A DNA stretch of 64,000 nt. Origin: Euryodendron excelsum. Taxonomy: Eukaryota; Streptophyta; Magnoliopsida; Ericales; Pentaphylacaceae. The notes under the pieces were generated by a model. That model saw only the letters and a list, made by a program, of their open reading frames with translations, was not told the origin of the DNA and did not search any database. Both the position numbers and the translations under genes were made by a program. The stretch lies in contig CM065386.1 in assembly GCA_033060915.1 (NCBI GenBank), forward strand, positions 12,198,501 to 12,262,500, read 5' to 3'. This document shows positions 33,102-45,817 of the stretch, piece after piece. Numbering within the stretch: the first letter of the stretch is position 1; the number at the start of each line of letters is the position of its first letter.

Positions 33102-33200
33102 GAGTTTTTGGCCAAAATAACATTCTCTCCTAAAATAATTCCTATCTAATACTCTCTTAAAAGTAATTCCCATTCTAACATTATTTGTGTCATAATTAAC
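33102..33200. repeat. Lone Mutator-type terminal inverted repeat
   Basis: GAGTTTTTGGCCAAAATAAC…, ~100 bp, matches in the same orientation the left terminal repeat of the element at 33312 (shared AATTCCTATCTAATACTCTC-like and CATTATTTGTGTCA-like blocks). No inverted partner is visible nearby besides the one used by 33312-34387. It is likely the remnant of a second insertion of the same family. Confidence 0.65.
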
Positions 33201-33311
33201 ATAGGATTATACATCTCTTTTAAATGTGAATCTTTATACTGAGAGAATGAAACATTTGATCGGCAAAACCCATAATTAATTTGGAAACATGCCATGAATA
33301 AGCAACAAAAG

Positions 33312-34387
33312 GAGTTTTTTTGCCAAAATAATACTATTTTTAAAAATAACTCCCTATCTAAGACTCTCTAAAAATTTATTCACAATTTAACATGATTTGT
33401 GCCACCATGATGCTTTGTTGGAGATTTTATTGACATTTGGATTTTTTTTATTATGATGAAACAAAAATACATCTATATAAATATATATATATATATATTA
33501 TATATATGTTCACATCACAATTGATCCCAATAATGCAATAACTCTTGGCACCAGTAAGACAAAATTGATTAAAAGGTAAAGAACGAAATTGATTAATCTC
33601 ACCCCTTTTACCACCGTATATCAACTAAAAATAGACCTCACCTTATGCAAAGTTACTTTTACAAAGCACACATTAGATATATAGAGAGAAAGTGAGAATC
33701 GAGTGAGAAAAAAAGTTGAGAGATACAATAGCAACACCCCCCAGCCATGGCCACCATTGCGACTATCTCCACTACCTAATCTCAGCCCAACCACCACCCA
33801 TTTGCAAGACTTAGTATTTAGAGAGAGAAAATTGACTTGGCCGTTTTAACTGGTTTGATTTTCATTTTATCAATGGAATTCCTACAAACTTTTTATAGTC
33901 CAATTCGTCCCAAAAAACTTCTTTTGTTTATGTTCTTGCATCTACATATATATACACATACATATAGCTTCGAAGTGTTTGTCTATGTAGAGAGAGAGAA
34001 AGCTAAATAGAGAAATATAGGATTGGATTAGCAGGAAATTTCATTGAGCCAAGTGATTCCAACCACTAAAATCACATTTGTTACACTTGGCTACATTTAA
34101 GAAAAAAAGAAGCTCACTAGCTAATAATTCAATGGCAATAGTACCACTTTCTAATACCTTGTCAAAGTAGACATTACTTGTTGTATGCCTTCCGACTTTA
34201 TAGAGAAAACCGAATTACTCTTTTATTAGATTTATTCTACTAAGAAAAAAAATCCAACATGTCAATAATTTTTCAACAAAGCAATTAATTAAGTGGCATA
34301 AATAAAGTTAGATTGGGAATTATTTTTATGAGAGTGTTAGATAGGAAATTATTTTCATAACAAGTGTTATTTTGGTAAAAAAAACTC
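33312..34387. mobile_element. Non-autonomous Mutator-like element (1,076 bp)
   Basis: The terminal inverted repeats are ~95 bp: left GAGTTTTTTTGCCAAAATAA…, right end reverse-complements to GAGTTTTTTTTACCAAAATAAC…. Perfect 9-bp target duplications CAACAAAAG flank it (33303-33311 and 34388-34396). Nine-bp duplications and long terminal repeats are typical of Mutator-like elements. The interior has no transposase, only an (AT)n run (33481-33510) and AT-rich sequence, so it needs transposase in trans. Confidence 0.88.
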
Positions 34388-34396
34388 CAACAAAAG

Positions 34397-35400
34397 ATCA
34401 AGTTAATGTATTATTACTTGGCTTAGCCCAAAAATAAAAAATAAGGAAAAATAATATTGACTAAACTTCAAAGTGCAAGGTGATTGGAAAACATAATAAC
34501 TCCCATTACATGATATAAGCAACATAAAAGCCACCAAAAGTACTTACTTTACCAGTCGGCATCCCCTGATGCCTTCTCTATATACATATACATATATATA
34601 AACCTTTACTTATCCAAAATAATAATAAAAAGCCACCAATAGTGCAGTTGTGTGAAAGAGCTAATACAACTTCACAAAATGAACGAAGAGTCAAATACAT
34701 CCACACAAACTCCACCATCACCAACAGCATCAGCCAATTCAACTATTTCTCTGCTTTCAGACTCTTCTTGAACGCTCATAGGTAATTCCACACTCCATCC
34801 ACAAGCCTAAACAAAAGAAAGAAAGAAAGAAAGAAAGAAAGAATGAAAGAAAAGAAAAGAAAAGAAAAGAAAAGAAATTAAGCTATCTGAGTTATTGAAG
34901 AAGTACCTAGGTCAACAATTAAATTGAGACACCAAAAGTAGATGTGAAAATGAAGAAGAAACATATGCATGGCATGGCCAAACCTTATTTACAAAGACCA
35001 TATGTACTATTTTTTACAGTGACTATATGTCATGGAAAATACTACATTGATCAAGCTACTTAACAATGGCATAGATAAATGCTAAAGAAACATAACTCCA
35101 AAGGAATTTTGGTTTAAGGTTGATTTTTGAGGTTCAGATATAGCATTCAATAAGTGCCAAACTGCCAGGTATCTAACAGAAAGGGAAAAATAAGGGTAAC
35201 AATAAGGATAGAAACAAAGAGAACCTTTTTTACCTGTCCCTTGCATTCTTCTTTACTTCCGTCAGGACTTTTGTTTAGTGCTGCTGCCCATCTCCTTGCT
35301 CTTTTCTTCCATTGAAGTACCTGCGTCATACGAATTTCGCTGCTTTCCAAACTTTTTCTTTTTAACATTGAATAAATTTAGGCTTTTTATGTAAGAATCC
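34397..35400. other. Gene-free region with GAAA-type microsatellite
   Basis: No gene is supported. The (GAAA)n/(GAAAA)n run at 34811-34877 is the main feature. The 3' part (35330-35400) begins the decayed 3' end of F-box pseudogene E. Confidence 0.5.
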
Positions 35401-36160
35401 GCATGAAGTGGTCTAGCTGCTCCACAGATGCCAAGACCCTTAAACAGATGGCTCTTCGGATGATATAAGAATAGCTATCCATTTAACCGGTTGCTTGTTT
35501 CCAATAAAAGTTCATCATTCTTTTTAAAGCCTAATGCCTTCTTTACCCATCCAAGCCCAAATATATTAATAGTAAGTAGTTGAGTCCAAGACTCTGATGC
35601 GCCATAATCCATCATCACCCAAACATAACAATTACGCAACTCATGTTGATCATAACGGAACAGACAAAGTGATTCGCCATAAACCCCAATAGCTGCGTGA
35701 AGCATAAACTCACTAGCTACACTATTCGGTAACATTATCTTGCCAAACACCTCATTGCCCATATCAAATGACAAAATCACATTAGAAGAACGATTCTCCT
35801 CATGTGGATCGTACACAATCCAATGATTCGACATATTAACCCATTACACGAACCCACTATTCTGAAATAATGATTCGACAAAGTCTCTGCTGGACAGTTC
35901 AATCTCATGTGCTCATCAAACGTTCCATTGTCATAAAGTAAAGAGTAATGCTCTTTCCTGTGGTCATTTGAGCAGTGCCCACTGCCTAAGGAGCAACAAT
36001 GGAGTTGTGGTGGTAGTGTTATTCGCAACAGTGTGACTGAATAGAGAAATGAAAATTGGGTCGTGGATTAGAGAGCACCACGATTTGCATACTCACCTGA
36101 TCTGCAAGACGGTCTTGATGGACCCTAGACTCTGAGGAATCAAAGCCACCCGATAATCGA
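35401..36160 (-). pseudogene. F-box pseudogene E (D/F subfamily), internally deleted
   Basis: Read from 36160 down: remnants of the F-box end (VCKSWCSLIHDPIF) in broken frame, then HYSLLYDNGTFDEHMRLNCPAETLSNHYFRIVGSCNGLIC (split frames, ~35830-35945). A deletion removes about 90-100 residues of the FBA core, because GSCNGLIC is followed almost at once by NHWIVYDPHEEN. The rest is open to 35475 (SFDMGNEVFGKIMLPNSVAS, YVWVMMDYGASESWTQLLT, ALGFKKNDELLLE). Frameshifts and the deletion make it non-functional. It is closest to F-box D and pseudogene F by shared motifs. Confidence 0.8.
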
Positions 36161-36453
36161 GAAAGTCTTGTTTGCTTGTTTAGGACTTGCTTGTATTCGG
36201 ATCCTCACATTCACATTTCACGGTACTCGTTATCTTCATGGGTCATTTGACCCAAGAAAGCAAGTCCCCGACCCTAATAGCAAGAGTTTGAAAGTTTAAT
36301 AAAAGGGTTGGACGGAGTATGAGGAAAAGAGCAAAATTTGAAATATGTATAGGACGACATGTGAAATAAAGAACAAGACCCGTTTTCGACCCAATTATGT
36401 ATCAACATGACTAGAATACTCTAAGTAATTATAGTAATATATAAATATCACTT

Positions 36454-36458
36454 AGTAT
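36454..36458. other. Target-site duplication AGTAT (left)
   Basis: AGTAT precedes TGTTAGTCC; the same five bases follow AACA at 38625-38629. Confidence 0.75.
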
Positions 36459-38624
36459 TGTTAGTCCAATAGCAACCTAAGAGGGGGGTGAATTAGACTT
36501 TTTGAAGATTAATACAAGTTAAGATTAATTAAAATTAACCTAAACAATTATAACAGTGATTAGTCTATGTGCAAAGCAATGTTAATAATGGAAGCAAAAA
36601 AAACAGAGCAATAGAAGAGAGACACAGATTTACCAAAATTCAACCACAAACCGTGGACTACGTCCTCACCTCAAAATCTCCTTGAAGTCTTCTTCCACTA
36701 TGTAATCACCTATTACAAGATGGACTGCTGATTGACAAAGTGCTCAGGTCACTCTACAAAGAACTCTTCACCGAGCTCTTCAAACCCCAAGTGGTTTTGT
36801 CCAAGCTCCACTCAAACTTACAAGAGTTTTGCTTTACACAAGAGAACTCTCTAAACTCTCAATTAGAAGTGTATATGAATATACAAGTAACAAATAAACT
36901 CTCTAGCAAGAGTAGATTTACGATCAAAGCTCACTCAACAATGAAACAGAAAGAATGTTCAGAAATATCAGGTTGATCAATGATTCTTGTCTCTAGTTGT
37001 TTCTTCCTCTTGATTCTCTTGTATACATGCAGTTGGAGACCAGTATATATACCCTTACATTGATTCCATCCGTTAGAGGTGGTTGAGTATCATAAATGCA
37101 TGTCCAGTCCGTTATAACATTAAGAAAAATAGCCGTTATATCAGAAGGAGTCGACTCCAAGTCTGTGGAGTCGACACTTCCTGCTTCTGCATTTACCAGA
37201 CGATGTTCACTGAGTTCATGAGTCCCCTCTTCATGTCGATGAGGCAACTCTCTATTCATTCTGTCTTCACATCTTCGGCTTCTGCTGTCATGAGGCGACA
37301 CTTCATCTTCAGGTGTCCACTTATTGATCATATTATCTACAAGCCTTTTACTTCTGTTGTCAAGAGACAACTCTTTATCTTTATGTGTTCGCTCATTGTT
37401 CATTTCATCTTCAAGCCTTTTACTTCTGACTCCATGAGGCGACACTTCATGATAATGAGTCCACTCATTATCTATTTGATTTTCAGACTTTTTGCTTTTA
37501 TGTTCAAGAGGCGACACTTCATTTCCATGAGTCCCCTCATTGTCCAGTTTGTCTTCATGCCTTTTTGCTTCTGTGTGCAAGAAATGACACCTTACTTTCA
37601 TAAGTCCCCTCATTGCCCATTTTGTCTTCAGATCTTTTACGTCTGTGATTAGGAGGTAACTCCTCAGTTCCATGAGTCCCCTCATTGCTAAGAATTCAGT
37701 ATTCTATCTTCCAATAATTCAGATCATCTTAGCATAGGTATAAGATCTTCAAGGAGTATGTATTTAGGGTATAATGATTAATCAAATCTCTTTAACTCAT
37801 CAGAGTTAACTTCTATTCAATTTGGATTGAATCAATCATTAGATATTGATCTTCTTCTTGAATCTCAAACAGTCAAAGCTTTATTAGATCAATGTTCATC
37901 TTTTCTTCTTCATTTCCAAAACTTCCTCAACTACATAGAGCTTCACAATGCTTCATTTATGATTTCCTCTTTTTGTTAGTAATTCTTCATTCTTCATATA
38001 AGATCACTTCAATGAGACTTTTGCAGACTTATTGAAATCTCTTCACACATCTAATCTTCATTGATTCTTTACACTGTAGAAGAATTCTTCACTTGGATTC
38101 CATGTAGAGATCAGATATTTATTGTGAGCAACTTCAATCACATAATCTGAAATTGATCTTTGCATACTAGATGTAATCATCTCTTGAGGCATTTACAATC
38201 TCTTCAACAGACAATACATCTTTAACTAAGCATTGCACCTCCTCAACTGATCTTTGCATATTCTGATGAAGTCTTTAGTCTGGTGCAAATCAGTCTTCAT
38301 TGAAACTATGCATACTTGAAAGAAGCTTTAATTGAACACCTTCAATCTCTTCGAGTGTGGAACATATGTTTGAAGTAGAGATAGGCGACAATTCTCTGTT
38401 TGATTCATTGCATAGTTCTTTGAATTCATTGCTTGCTTCTTGAACTTGTTGTACATACTCTTTGACATGTATTAGATTTAAAATTTAATTTTAAGTCTAA
38501 GTTATGAACTTTGTTAATCTGCACATTAAGTAGATTCATTAGTAAAATAACACAAGATTTAGTTATCATCAAAATCAACATGGGAATTAACCTTGAGTCA
38601 ACAAGAATCAACCTTGACTCAACA
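36459..38624. mobile_element. Probable solo LTR (2,166 bp)
   Basis: Begins TGTTAGTCC and ends CTCAACA (TG…CA, with inverted TGTT/AACA tips), bounded by perfect 5-bp duplications AGTAT. No gag or pol homology is found inside, and no second copy of the ends. The block beginning CAACCTAAGAGGGGGGTGAATTAG near the left end is one I associate with repetitive plant LTR sequence. A long LTR left by recombination is the simplest reading; a short non-autonomous element is the alternative. Confidence 0.75.
37150..37690. repeat. Degenerate ~70-bp tandem repeats inside the solo LTR
   Basis: Units recur near 37277, 37347, 37417, 37487, 37560 and 37631, each with CTTTT(A/G)CTTCTG, a CAAGAGGCGACACTTCAT-like block and a TGAGTCC(A/C)CTCATT block. 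Because the unit is close to 69-72 bp, a 230-codon frame is left open on the minus strand with repeating HEDEVSPHDSRSKRLED-like residues. I read this as repeat structure, not a gene. Confidence 0.75.
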
Positions 38625-38629
38625 AGTAT

Positions 38630-41214
38630 ATATACAGAGTTTATATAACAAAGCATTGTCCACCTGTTTTTATGCAAAATAAGTGTTATTTTTCAAAGTT
38701 ATAGGAGGAGATTAGGGAAACATTATCAATATGCTAAATAAGAAATACGAAAAATATTAGGGTTAACCCAGAGTTATCAAAACCGTATCGGGTATCAACT
38801 AGTGAGGCTTCCGATTCACGGTTCATTAGTTCAACCGGTGGTTCAACCAGTATTATAAATTAAATGTATTTTCTTTATTCACATATATTTTACCTTAAAT
38901 ATAATTTATATTGCAAAATAAAATACAAGGAATTAAGTGGAGTAGTAGTAAGTGTTGCTTAATTTAATCCCCAAATACGTTAAATTTTTTAAAGAGACTT
39001 AAAATGTCAAAACTAGTTAATGATTTTTTCAAAAAATAGGCCAGTTGACTCACCGGTTTTTTAAAATACCATCCAATTCAATTACATTTTTGATAAATTA
39101 ATTGAATCAGATTGGTTCAGGGTCGAGTTTTCAGTTCAACCAATTGAATCGGCCGATCCAATCCAATTCCAATGACTATGGATCAACCCAATCTAACCTG
39201 ATTTGAACATTAACATGAATAGAATTGGAGGGTTCAACTTGTAAAAGGTATAGAATGGAGTGTGAGGGAAGATTTTCCTATTAGGATCGGGGTAGTCTCA
39301 TGCCTCACTCGCAAGTTGAGACTGCGTGACAGTCATTAGTGAATGCTAGCCACCTCAGCAAAACCTCACTACTAGTGGTGGACGTTATTAGTAAAACTCC
39401 AATCGGCCCAACTTTCATCGACCATAATTTTTTATTAGTAAACTTTAGATACATGTAATCACTCACAAATTACGTGTCTCAAGCAAGTTCGAGCAGTAGA
39501 ATCTAGAATATTCAAATTTAAAGGTTTTGTCCCAAGGCTCGAGAAAATATTTCAGTAGTCAAGTAGTGCTGAATATTCAATAATAATTTCTATCAAATGG
39601 TATTTTTTTTGGTAATTTATAATTAAATATCCTATTAGATTTTTTCATATGGTATTTTTTTTCTTAAAAGTCTCTCACTACTCCATAAACTCAAGTTAAT
39701 AATATATTTGTACACCAAATATCAACATTTAATACTAATTATTACTATTTTCTATTTAGTATTACCCGATAACTAAACTTTTTTTCTGACTTACTCACTA
39801 GGTCACCGTGCAGCTTTTGATGATTAGCTCAAGATGCTTATTAATGAAACATTTTTAACTCCGGATGTGACAAACAACTTGATAGACAACATACCTCGAG
39901 TTTTGCCTTGACTTGCAGAAGTGATTCGCTGTGTTAAAGTAAATATTTAATTTCATCAAGTTATTCGAGAAGTACATAATTACTACCGCACAATTATAGA
40001 AACGAAAATATATAAAGGACTGTGTAACTCAAAGGGATTTATAGCTGATTTAAGTTCCAAAATTTGTCCAGTGGTTTTAGCTATAATTTTTAAAATTAGA
40101 AACGTTAATGTTATTAAATGATGAAAACAACCAAAAAAAGTGAATAAAAAGTGAAAATGAGATACGCTAGGAGAAATGAAAGCAAGAAATGCAAACAAAG
40201 GGAAAACGAAAGGCAAAAGACGATAAAGAATTGATTAGAAAACTTATAAGAATCTTAGAAAGAAGTTTTGTAAAATTTTAGAGGAATCATTAGAAAACTT
40301 TGTGAAAATCCTTGCAAATCTAAGGAGAAATCTGTAAGAATAATTCGATAGAGCCATAGTTAGAGCTTGAGAAAAAAAAGAAGGTATAAACTCCATACTT
40401 CAAGTTTCAAATTATTCTTGTAGAGTTTCCCCGACGGTTCTTAAAAGTTTTCCAAAATATTCTACACGTTTCTAGGAGTTTTCAAAAACATTTCTCTAAA
40501 ATTTTAAAACAATTTCCCTATTCTAAGAGTTTCCAAAAACAATTTTCCTACCCATACTAGAAGCATGTTTCCACTTCGTTTTCAAATGAGTTTCTCCGCA
40601 ACTCCGGTTGGAATATCCTCTAAATTGGAACGGACACATCCACTTTTAACATATATAGTAATACTCAAATTTTAACTTCTAGTTACCCATTTTGAGAAAA
40701 TGGTAACCATCACAAGGATAAAGATGGTGGACTTCTACAGTGAAACACTGGCTAAATTCATGGAGATGAGCCCTGCATAAATTTTAGAAATGTTTCGAAA
40801 CAGGTGCCTAGCACATATATACAATAAGCAATTAGAATTTAATCAAATGGGGGAACATTTTTGTGAACTAGTAATGCGAGAGGAGGAAGATCACGTAGAT
40901 GATCTTTACAGAGACATATGGATACTTTAAAATAAATGTGAAATTTAACCATTTTAATTCATAGAGCAATACAACCCCCATCTGCCCAGGTACTTGAGTA
41001 GCCTTCTTCCCTAATCTGTATGTCATTGACAGCATTCATGCATATTTTTTAGATACAACTTACATGTACCAACCCAAGCAAGGTCTTCTCCGCATCTGAG
41101 ACAAATGTGGAGATCACAAATATAAGCTGCAGGACTCAAACAATTATTCTTTGTTCTTTATAATACTTCACAACAAACTTCGACTCCATTAGTATTGTTG
41201 GTTGATGTTGCTCC
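38630..41214. other. Gene-free AT-rich region
   Basis: No gene is supported. Bases ~38775-39180 hold a MITE-like block: CCGGTGGTTCAACCAG near the left and TCAGTTCAACCAATTGAATCGGCC near the right, partly inverted relative to each other. Bases 40200-40600 are A- and T-rich with simple imperfect inverted similarity. Nothing else is seen. Confidence 0.4.
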
Positions 41215-41575
41215 TCAGTTCCATCCTCCTCTCCACGTACAGGCCCAAAAAACACCCCACACAAACCACCCCCCCCCCCCCCCCCCCCCACCCACCACAC
41301 ACACACACAAACAAAGTTTTTCTCCTTCACCAGAAACAGCTTCACAAGAATTTGCCAGCTGCAGGGCTCTATTTTCTCCCTCCAGTAAAACCAAGCTCTC
41401 CACATAAGTATAAACATAAAACGAGTAATCACGGCTAGTGACTCCTTGATACTCAAACCTTTGGATGTTGGGGTCATATGACAGGACAAGTAATCCTACT
41501 GACAGTACAACTTTGTTGTTCTTCTGAAAACCCAAAACCTTTCTTATTCCTACAGGGCATCCTCTGAAATTTATA
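41215..41575 (-). pseudogene. F-box pseudogene F, C-terminal part (right half at 51002-51917)
   Basis: Minus-strand continuation of the F-box gene cut by the MULE. It reads INFRGCPVGIRKVLGFQKNNKVVL…LLVLSYDPNIQRFEYQGV…YVESLVLLEG, the normal end of an FBA protein of the D type. Past about 41330 it runs into an expanded poly-C/(AC)n tract (41269-41307) that encodes poly-Gly/Val on this strand and probably replaced the true C-terminus. The frame is continuous with the N-terminal half when the element and one target duplication are left out. Confidence 0.85.
41269..41307. repeat. Poly-C / (AC)n low-complexity tract
   Basis: A run of C of about 21 bases (one A interruption just after) followed by CACA repeats. 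It lies at the C-terminus of pseudogene F. Confidence 0.9.
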
Positions 41576-41585
41576 GTGAATAGTC
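41576..41585. other. Target-site duplication GTGAATAGTC (left)
   Basis: A perfect 10-bp match to 50992-51001; neighbouring bases on either side differ. Length 9-11 bp is the Mutator superfamily rule. Confidence 0.96.
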
Positions 41586-41722
41586 GGGGAGTTTCCCTAA
41601 CACATGTTATTTATAAACATAATTCCACAATTGGAGTGTGTTTTAACTTTATGCTGAAATGCAAGTTAATCGCTAATTGAATTGGCGGTTTAATGAAACC
41701 GCCAATTGAATTGGCGGTTTTT
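41586..41722. repeat. MULE left terminal inverted repeat
   Basis: Inverted match to 50855-50991. It ends in two near-palindromes, GCTAATTGAATTGGCGG (41671-41688) and CCGCCAATTGAATTGGCGG (41699-41718). Confidence 0.9.
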
Positions 41723-42882
41723 TAACACACAAAACCCTAGCTCCTTTCTTCTCCCAGTTCATTCAAATTTCCCCATCTGCCCGCTGTCTCTCTCCCTCAT
41801 TCATTCCATACTCACTGTTCCTCCGTCTCTGTCTCTCTCTGTCTCTCTCTCGTTTGCCTCTCTCTGTCTCTCTCGTTCGCCTCTCTCTCATTCTCTCGCT
41901 CGTTCACAAGTTCGTACTCCGAGTGTGGGTGAAGCTACTAGAACCACTGGTATGTTTATTTTTTTTGTTTTTATTCAACTTTTATAAGTGAATATGTGCA
42001 GTATGTATGTATTACTCTTGATTTTATTTTATTATATGTGCAATATGTGCATTATGTATACTAGAACCATTGGTATGTGCATTATTGATTCTACTTTCCT
42101 TAAGAAAATTTATTTCATGTTCTCCATAATCATTCATACTATATACATTTTTGTATGTACTCGTTTCTAAAAAAATTAGTATAGTTTTGGGTGTTTAGTG
42201 GGATGTTTATCTTAATTTTTGATTAGCTTTAAATTTATTAGGTATGACAAACACCTAAGATTTTATAATTTTGACAATATTGTCAACATAACTGTTGTTT
42301 AAAAAAATATAGGCAAAATGAAACTAACCACTCTTTTACTCTTTCTATGAAAAATATATAAGCACCTCTCTTGCAATTGTTCGATTTGTGTGGAAAATAC
42401 AAAAATTAATCAATGAGATATTTACATTAAAAATATTTGATGAATAAAAAAATTAAAATGGCTAATAAAGTTAAATATATTTTAAATTAAAAATTTGTAA
42501 GGGAATTCAGGAGAAAAAAATCATTATTTATTGGTCAAACAACAAATGGCCTTATATTATGTGTTTGCATATATAAATTATAAGTGTTAAGAATTTTTAA
42601 TTAAATTTAAAATAGGAATAAGCAATTAAGATCATTGGAGGCTGAACGTGGCTTCTTTATTTTCATAATTTCTAATAAACTATGGATGAGAACATTTTTA
42701 ACTCCGCTACATTGCTACATATAGAACACATAAATAGATATATTCATGTAAATATATGAGTTAAGATCAACTTTTAGTTTGTTAGTACCCTACTTGTCAA
42801 ACCAATTATTTCCTTTGTAAATATATGTGTGACTTTTTTTTATTCTCAAACCATTTTGTTTTATGGTAGGCACAGGTAAGTA
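41723..42882. promoter_or_regulatory. MULE 5' region upstream of the transposase
   Basis: No conserved coding. A CT-rich tract (41786-41903, CTCTCTGTCTCTCT repeats) follows the terminal repeat, then AT-rich sequence to the transposase start. CT-rich 5' leaders are common in plant transcripts, so this is the likely promoter and 5' UTR; AAAACCCTAGCTCC at 41731 looks like a leader motif. An intron in this leader is possible (CAG at 42872). Confidence 0.45.
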
Positions 42883-45817
42883 ATGACGACAATGGTATTA
42901 TTTTATTGGGGGGAAAATATAGTACGAGATCGAAGAGAAGGGATAGCCTATGATATAGAGGCTAGTGGATGTTATAATGTAGAACTGGGAACCTCAATTG
43001 GTGGGTTACGAGACATAATCATTCCTAAGATGGATGAGTTTGGAGAGCATGTAAACATAAAGTTCATATGTAGATACCCTGTTAGACGAAATGGAGAAGT
43101 ATGGATATATAAGAGGTTGTCAGTTAAGGATGACGAGACATTACAAACTGTGTTAAATCTCCCTTCGAGATATCCTGACATGTATTGTGTTGAAATGTAC
43201 ATTGAGAAAGACATATCCACAATGACCACCAGTCACAGTCGTCCTGATTTTAATTGGGGAGATGTCCAGTCCTACGGTGAAATCTTGGGAGGGAGAGATG
43301 ATGCATCGGATTTGGGGACATTTACTAGAATGCTTACAGTTGGGCATAGTAGTCGAAGCGCAATGGAAGAGGATGCGCCAGGACAACCGATGCCTAACTT
43401 GTTCACCCATACAATGATTACTCACAGGGTCCGAGTAATGTTGAACAATTGCATAACTTTGACAATCCACCCACATATCACCCACAATATGCTTCGGGTC
43501 AAGGGGGTGCGTAGAGACGGGAGGTCCCAGTGCAAGTATGGATCCTGTAGAACGACTTGTGGGCCTTGATGAGATTGGTAGAGGGATAGATGAAGATGAA
43601 GATGTAGATATTGTTCAATCCGATCAATCAGAGGAAGATGTTGATGTTTTAATAAGAAATGATGAAAATGACGACTCTGATGACGATGGGCAAGAACAAT
43701 TGAACCTTCCTGAATTGAGTGACAATCCGGTGCCCTTTTTTACGAACCTGGATGGGGTAGATGATTCCGCAGCTGATCGAGACTTATACTATCGCGGTCC
43801 AACATGGTCAGATGCTAATCCAGAGTTTGCAAAAAGGATGATTTTTAGAGATAAGGATGCAGTGATCCGTGCATGTAATTGGTATCATGTGAAGAGGAAC
43901 AAACATTATTATGTTGTAGAAACAAATAAAAAGGTTTGGAGCACCAGGTGCAGACATGATTGCCCATGGAAATTGCGTGCCTGTTTAAAGAAGAAGCATA
44001 CTTTGTTTGAAATCACACAATATCCTGGGCTTCATACTTGTTTACATGGGATAGAGAGTTTGGATCACCGCAACCTTAATTCGACATTCATTGCACACAT
44101 GATTAACACACAAGTTGCGGTAAGTTCTTATAAATTATAACTTAAAAGTAAGATGTTTGGATATTATGCAGTAATGCTCATATGAATATAAAGATTGAAT
44201 ATTTATTTTGTTGTGATGTACAGGAAGACCCTGGATGGAAGATAGCTTCCATAATCGAGAGTGTAAAAACTAGTGCTAGTTTCACAGTCTCATACAAAAA
44301 AGCTTGGCTTGGAAGAACAAAGGCCATTGCGATGGTTTTCGGGGATTGGGATGAGTCCTATGAGAAGTTACCAAGGTACATGAGAACGTTGCAGTTCAGG
44401 AACCCGAGCACAGCGGTGGTATTGGAAACATGTGACATTGGAAGGTCTGCCGACGTCGCGCTAGACAGAATTTTCTGGGCATTCCGGCCATGCATTGACG
44501 GTTTCAACCACTGCCCTCCAGTGATTTGTATCGATGGTACCCACCTTTATGGGAGATATAGAGGAGTATTGTTGATTGCTGTGGCCAAAACTGTTGCCAA
44601 CAATGTTTTCCCTCTAGCTTTCGCAGTAGTTGAATTGGAAAACTATCGTGATTGGTCATGGTTTATCTACCATGTCAGGCATCTTATTGTGCCAGGAAAA
44701 GAAGGGATCACATTGATTTCTGATCGGTATGCAGCCATATTGAGTGCAGTAAAAGATTATTGGGAAAGTCCACGAGACGGGCAACCAGCTGGAGTCCATC
44801 GATATTGCCTGAGGCACTTTAAAAGTAATTACCAAAAAAAGTTCAACAATGCTAAAATTAAGGATCTTATATGGAAAGCTGAAACTGCCCGTCAGGTGCG
44901 CAAGTTCGACGAGGCAATGGATGAGATTAAAAATTTACAAACGGAGTCGGCGACAAAAGCATTTCGTGACCTGTGCAATGAGGACCCTAGGAAGTGGACA
45001 TTGGCGCATGACGGAGGTTATCGTTGGGGAGTTTTAACCACCAACGATTCAGAGTGCTATAATAATATCTTAAGAGGTGCACGAGACTTGCCCATAACTG
45101 CATGTGTTCAGGTTACTTTTTACCGTTTGATAGCAACTTTCACCGAGAAACGAGTACAAATTCATCGTGCCGCAGAGAAGGGGTTGAGGTACACATCGAA
45201 AGTGCAAAAGAAGATAGAATCTTATCAAGCTCGATCGGCGATGCATCGCGTTAATGTCTTTAATTGGTAATGTTACAAAATTTATACAGTTTTTTTAATT
45301 CACACCGTTTATTTATAGATTTCTACAAGTCTACATCTCTATTACAACTATGAAGTGAGTATATTCCAAATGCAGGGCTCAGGGTTCCGCTGAGGTTATT
45401 ACAAACCCAGTAGGCACGAAAGGGAATAACAAACATCCGGTGACTTTGAATCCTCCCTCGTGTGACTGCGGAAAATGGGTCATCTACTATTATCCTTGTT
45501 CGCACATGCTGGCAGTTTGCGCAAAAACAGGAAGACAACCATGGAGCTTAATTGTTCCTCAATATAATCTTGACATTTTTGCTCACGTGTATGAATCAAG
45601 TTTCCAACCGATGGTGCACAAGCATTATTGGGTTTCCTATGATGGTCCTAAGCTCATTCTAGATCCGACCCGTCGACGAGAAGCTACGCCAGGGCGTCCA
45701 AAAAACAAACGAATCCAGAATGAGATGGACGTCTCTAGGAGACGACAATTCAATAATTGCGGTATTTATAAACAACAAGGCCATGATAGGCGTAAATGTC
45801 CAAACCGGACCGCCTGA
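42883..45817 (+). pseudogene. MULE (MuDR-type) transposase, three exons, frameshifted
   Basis: Predicted exons are 42883-44119, 44224-45266 and 45376-45817, with GT-AG borders that keep frame. The order is: an N-terminal PB1-like domain (VLFYWGENIV…RYPVRRNGEVW), a low-complexity acidic linker, a MuDR DNA-binding domain (FRDKDAVIRACNWYHVKRN…C…C..CPWKLRA), and the catalytic core with ICIDGTHLYG and LISDRYAAI aspartates and the HRYCLRHFKSNY motif. A SWIM zinc finger (CDCGKWVIYYYPCSHMLA) and a C-terminal zinc knuckle follow. Defects: two frameshifts in the linker (~43405 and ~43511), and the knuckle reads CGIYKQQGHDRRKC, with Tyr in place of its second Cys. From 43538 on the frame is intact. It would cut and join element ends in the nucleus. 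Confidence 0.88.

Noticed and set aside
36993..37685. 230-codon minus-strand frame with repeated HEDEVSPHDSRS-like residues
   Set aside because: It lies in degenerate ~70-bp repeats inside a probable solo LTR; the antisense strand is equally open, which fits repeat structure.
41136..41535. Pro-rich and Gly-rich frames across the poly-C tract
   Set aside because: They are products of the homopolymer run at the end of F-box pseudogene F, not genes.
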